The position numbers and the translations under genes are program-made. The notes beneath the pieces were generated by a model. It did not search any database and had not been told where the DNA came from. It was given only the letters and a program-made list of their open reading frames with translations. From contig JAGFNK010000382.1 in NCBI GenBank assembly GCA_025769875.1, positions 1-51,039 of the forward strand: a DNA stretch of 51,039 nucleotides, read 5' to 3'. Source of the DNA: Russula earlei. Taxonomy: Eukaryota > Basidiomycota > Agaricomycetes > Russulales > Russulaceae. Shown here piece after piece: positions 47,136 to 51,039 of this stretch. The stretch's first letter is position 1. Each line of letters begins with the position of its first letter.

Positions 47136-47599
47136 AGTGTCACAAACCAGACTAACTGCACTAAGGCAAATCTGGCCATCAGGGTTAGTAAGAGCATCAT
47201 CAGAATTCGTTTCAAGGGGGTGGACAGGATACGTTTGGCCACCAATCTTGAAAACGACGACAGTATAATCTTGAAATCGCCCGGTATCAGCCAATGTGGG
47301 CCGAGACCTATGACAGATTGTAGTGATGCACCAGGGATTCTAGAACGTATCACTCTGGGCACCTCTCACATGAGGGAACTTAAGAAAATGATGATGCTCA
47401 GGCCCATGATACCAACCGAGAATTCTTGAACTTTGAACTTGAACTTGAATTTTGGGATTTTCCAAGAGTGACTGGTGTGACCAGTGTGATATAAGTGACA
47501 TGGCATATATGATAAACTAAAAGGTTTTTTTTTTAATATGAGTTTTTATTGGCTTGTGATTTGCATATTCACATATTGCCGTGACTGGGAACTACTCAG
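47136..47599. other. Flank of the LINE, possible minus-strand exon
   Basis: On the minus strand 47293-47145 reads TGRFQDYTVVVFKIGGQTYP followed by VHPLETNSDDALTNPDGQIC, and another frame just upstream reads RIPGASLQSVIG. The wording recalls the C-terminal lobe of pepsin-like aspartic proteases, but the active-site Asp-Thr/Ser-Gly is not in the window and the call is weak. The rest is AT-rich without features. Confidence 0.3.
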
Positions 47600-47800
47600 T
47601 CCACTGTGTCCGCTGAATGTTGTCAAGGCATACTGTAGGGCCCAGATCCATGCACACAGAGCAAGTGATTTTTGAAGAGGAAATGGAAAATACTTTTTTG
47701 AAAAAAGACACTATTCAATAACATGTTCTGCACAGTCCCTCTGAATTCTCTGATACTGCTCCCACATGTCATCAGCAACTTTATCTCACCTGATATTTGC

Positions 47801-49070
47801 TCACTCCCTCTCATGCTGCATCACAGGGCCTGTTCCAAGTTCACCAGACAGCGCTTCCTCTTCTTGTGCATCCATCTGGAGGTCAGCCACTTCATCATCA
47901 AAGGTGCCAATCTCCCTAGAGTCATATGCATGAATAAGATTGTGAAGTGCTGTGAGCACACATGGGACACATGCTTGAACTCCCATGTCATACTTGTGGG
48001 GTTGTGAGAGAATGTTGAAATGCTGCTTGAGAATTCCAAAAATGTGTTCAATGACATTGCAAGCTTGGGCATGATGCAAATTGAACAGCTCCTTGGATGT
48101 GTGTGGCCTAGGACAAACATCAGTAAGACAACTTGAAAGTAAGACAACAAAGACTCACCTTGTGCCAGCGTGGCCCCATTCAGCTAGATGGTACTGCATG
48201 CCTTGATAAGGGGTGAGAAGCACATTTGATGAGGCAAAACGCACATCACCAAGATAATACTTCCCCCTTGGAACACAAAGATCAGAATGACATGCTGCTT
48301 GAAAAAGTGTCACATCAGCAGTGGAACCCTCCCAACCAGTCAGCAGGTAGGTGAAGCAGAGGTCAAATGAGCATCCTATGAGGCAGTTCTGTGTGAGACC
48401 TCCTTTGTGGTTCCTTGCCACATCACACTCTGCAGCAGTGGTGAAACAGTCAACATGTGTACCATCAATAGCACCCAGCACATCCTTGAGAAATGGAAAG
48501 AATTTGGGGTTGCTTTGGATAAAGGGGTGAGGGGGTGAATCGGCATCAGTGCACAAATGTGGTGTAGAAGGGAGGGCTTGAGAGAATGCCTAGAATTTTT
48601 TTAAAATACCTAGCTATCCATCAAAGGACATCTGAAAGAAACCTAAGAGATACTTACTTTGAAATGGTGTGGGGTGACTGCTGAAAATGCTCTCCAACAT
48701 GTGTTGATGGCAGCCCTGTGACAGCTGTATAAAGGAAGATAGCAATTTGTTCTTCAACTTGGACATGTCGTGATGATGAGATACCAAGTCATTTGAGGAT
48801 CTGCTAGAGGATGATAAATACTTTTTTATGCACCCCAAGCTCAGTCTGAATGCACTCTGGATGGCCAGTGAGTAGGTCCTCAACCCACTTAGCCCCAGTG
48901 TATGAAGATGTGTGATATGGGATATGAGGACAATAGAGGGGCGCAAGGAGCTCAAGTAATGCTTGGCAGCAAAGTAGGAGAACAGTTGACATATTTAACA
49001 TGACATAGAGCCATTGGTGCCATTGGTGTTGCCATTGTACCCATTGCTGATGAGGGTTATCAGGCATCAT
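47801..49070 (-). pseudogene. PIF/Harbinger DDE transposase
   Basis: The start is the ATG at 49070 (MMPDNPHQQW). Conserved blocks: PYHTSSYTGAKWVEDLLTGH; GVHKKVF; SSRHVQVEEQIAIFLYTAVT; the first catalytic Asp in VLGAIDGTHV (48480-48450); the second in GWEGSTADVTLF (48330-48295); KYYLGDVRFASSNVLLTPYQ; and the Glu in NVIEHIFGILK (48055-48020). Two introns are supported: about 48657-48589 (GTAAGT...TTCTAG) and about 48157-48107 (GTGAGT...TCCTAG). Near 48810-48785 two in-frame stops, TAG and TGA, break the region after GVHKKVF, so it is probably dead. The end at a TGA (47801) may also be premature because the frame goes on a little. Confidence 0.8.
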
Positions 49071-49211
49071 GAGTGAGGGAGGGGACAACAACAGGGGACA
49101 AAGTGAGCAACGTTTTGACAGAAATTTTTTTCAGCACATCACATGTAATTTCAAAATATGTGAAATATTTATTTGGATACACATACATGACACAACAAGA
49201 CAAATCATTGC

Positions 49212-50404
49212 TTATGCTTGCTTCACTTTCTCCACCAGATTACATATGTATCCACATGCAAACTCACATGATGACTCCACAGATATGAGCATGAGGTAGC
49301 CATCCACCTCTCTGATGCTGCAATTGGCAAACAAGAATAATGCTAGGACAATATCATCAGTTGGCAACCAAGAACCATTTGTGATATCCTTGATATCACT
49401 GGCAAGGCATTGGACTGCCAGTGTCCGATGTGTGTACTTGGGAAGTGCCAGAAATCCAGGTACAGTATCACCTGCAAGTGTGGGTGCGGGTGTGGGTGCA
49501 GGTATGAGTGTGGGTGCAAGTGGGAGTGCAGGTGCAAATTCATGCATGGGCAGGGAGAGACCAAGAGAATGGACAGTTGAGTCGAAGACCTCAACAACTC
49601 TGTTCATGACCACTGTAACACCCATGACAGCAGACACCATGGTGTCACCCTTCTGTTTTTTAGCTGAAGATGTTTCAGACATCAGGTTATTGTCAATGCA
49701 AGGTGATTTACACTTGTTGGTTACAAAGTCAAATGAGGTATTTGATGGTGAAGTTGATGCCCTCCTGCTGCCACCAACTTGAGACAAATTGGGGGTCAGG
49801 TGAGCAGGAGTAGGTGGCTGGGATGGAGCATGCTCAGCACAAGGTGTTGGCTGCGAAGCCTGGTACACATGTTTGCCTTTAGTTTTTGTTCCTACAAGAG
49901 ATTCCATGGCCTTGCAATGTGGCCAGCCCTTGTGATGAAACTTCTTGACCACTGGTTTGTCCTACTAAAGTAAGATATTGTCAACAAATCAGCAGTTACA
50001 GACGCACTGCAACCAGCTTATCATACACTTCCTGATTTTGATTTTCTGCTGATACATCCATTCCTGTCACATCATCCCAAACCACACCAGACTTATTTTT
50101 GATTGCTGAAATGGTGTAGTAGGTCTTCATCTAGTTGAACAGTGTCAGTGTTGAGGTGTAGTGAAAAGAGGAGACACATACCCTTTGCCACTTCATCTTG
50201 CACAAGCTCAGAGTTTTGAAGCCACCCTTCTTACAAAGGGACCTAATTTGACTGGCCACCTCATTGAAGACTTGATCCTTGAACATAGCGTTGGACATCA
50301 TTTGGTCCTTGTGCTCCAAGAGGAAGTTTAAGAACTCAGCTTCCTCCTCAGTTGTCCATCTTGCCTTGATATCTGCTCAGGTTTCCTCTGCAGAGGAATC
50401 AGAG
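49212..50404 (-). pseudogene. Myb/SANT-like DNA-binding partner of the Harbinger element
   Basis: Three exons on the minus strand. Exon 1 holds the SANT-like domain ARWTTEEEAEFLNFLLEHKD and CKKGGFKTLSLCKMKWQR (50365-50180). An intron GTATGT...AACTAG leads to MKTYYTISAIKNKSGVVWDD (about 50130-50070). A second intron GTGCGT...CTTTAG leads to VVKKFHHKGWPHCKAMESLV and a long Pro/Ser/Thr-rich tail with a repeated Ala-Pro segment, ending FACGYICNLVEKVKQA at the stop 49212. Such proteins help the transposase bind the termini and enter the nucleus. A TGA lies just before the SANT domain (near 50380), in a frame that continues upstream, and the 5' end is lost at the LTR, so I class it as broken. Confidence 0.72.
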
Positions 50405-50424
50405 CTTCTTGACAAGCAGGTCTG

Positions 50425-51039
50425 TGTCAAGACTCACTGTTGAACTATCCAGTTCAAGAGCGAGGGATAAGCTCGAAGATGAGTCGATAGAATGTCCAAG
50501 ACTGTGTGGGCAAGGAGTAGAGTCCAGAGTAGTAACAAATACCAGAGAGGCACTGTTACTGTGAGAGTAGAGCAGTCACGCAGAGAAGAGGCCAGGATAG
50601 TCACAAGGGGATGGTCCTTAAAGGAGTATCCCCGGGATGGAGAGTGCCGTAAACAAATGGACAGTCTGAGGACTGTCCACTACTTTATTGAGCACTTATA
50701 TACTACAAGAGAACTGCTAAATAGGGAACAATTTATAACCTTGTTATCAAGCACCTTGGAGTGATGAGTAAGGAGTCAGAGTACGCTTACTGAGCATGCT
50801 CAGTCATGCTCAGTAAGCTGCTGAGTAAGAAGGCTCTTTTGATGAGTAAGAGCCTTCATTGTCCACGTGTTCACTACTTTTAGTACACGTGCAAACACCT
50901 GATTCATTTCCTGTTAGTTAGTTTAGGGCCGGTCATTTGAGGACTTGTGGTCTGATTAGTGGAATAGTGTTATTCTATAAGGCCTCTTGTATAGTTCTAT
51001 TAGGTTTCTTAAAGTCGACCCTAATATTTCTATTAAGGT
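50425..51039 (-). repeat. LTR, family A, runs off the window
   Basis: The minus strand ends ...AGTGAGTCTTGACA at 50425. The 615 visible bases match the downstream two-thirds of the LTR at 9091-10054 closely, and more closely than they match 16996-17958. It includes the TATA and TTACTCA cluster. Whether it is solo or part of a full element cannot be seen. Confidence 0.9.

Larger units (their letters stand above)
47600..50424 (-). mobile_element. PIF/Harbinger DNA transposon, two genes, decayed
   Basis: A DDE transposase gene and a Myb/SANT-domain gene lie on the same strand about 140 bp apart, the standard pair of this superfamily. Terminal repeats and the 3-bp target duplication were not identified. 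The right side is cut by a family-A LTR at 50425, and the left boundary is approximate. CpG-poor. Confidence 0.75.

Overview
The window looks like a transposon-rich segment of a filamentous basidiomycete nuclear genome, most likely an Agaricomycete. A Rhizoctonia-like organism is my guess, not something I can show. The reasons are short GT-AG introns of about 50-60 bases in tightly packed house-keeping genes, together with the repertoire of elements: Helitron, hAT, PIF/Harbinger with a Myb/SANT partner, Ty1/copia, chromodomain Ty3/gypsy and a Tad-like LINE.

Layout. (1) 1-18414 is a graveyard of nested elements: a decayed hAT inserted in an LTR; remnants of a possible multi-exon gene (4268-5335); a complete 5-bp-TSD copia element C (6874-12198, minus) broken by a solo LTR; a Helitron relic (minus) broken by two solo LTRs; and a stack of LTRs in which a solo LTR (family A) sits inside a solo LTR (family B). 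(2) 18996-26121 is an island of four intact, CpG-rich host genes: prp4 kinase (minus), a conserved-looking unknown (plus), mitochondrial ribosomal protein mS33/Rsm27 (minus) and the mitochondrial RNA helicase SUV3 (plus). The last two are head to head with 120 bp between start codons. (3) 27639-47135 is a set of nested dolls. A foldback MITE abuts a Tad-like LINE (plus) that is split by a complete copia element D (31685-36477, minus, TSD CCCTC) and by a complete chromodomain gypsy element E (38258-45649, minus, TSD CAACA). (4) 47600-50424 is a two-gene PIF/Harbinger element, cut by another family-A LTR that runs off the window.

The observations I rate highest are these. Gypsy E carries a Tf1-type self-primer signal: the predicted transcript start is complementary over 11-12 bases to the primer site just inside the LTR. 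It also has an extra ORF after pol with two zinc knuckles. Copia D keeps one uninterrupted frame of about 1,404 codons that is broken only by seven stops, all explicable as C-to-T changes, and four of its five LTR differences are transitions at CpG. Both copia elements carry a primer site matching the anticodon arm of tRNA-Met (half-tRNA priming). LINE ORF1 and ORF2 overlap as TGATG, suggesting stop-restart coupling. Together the data suggest a genome with cytosine methylation that kills elements by CpG deamination and removes them by LTR-LTR recombination. All calls are from reading the sequence; no database search was run.
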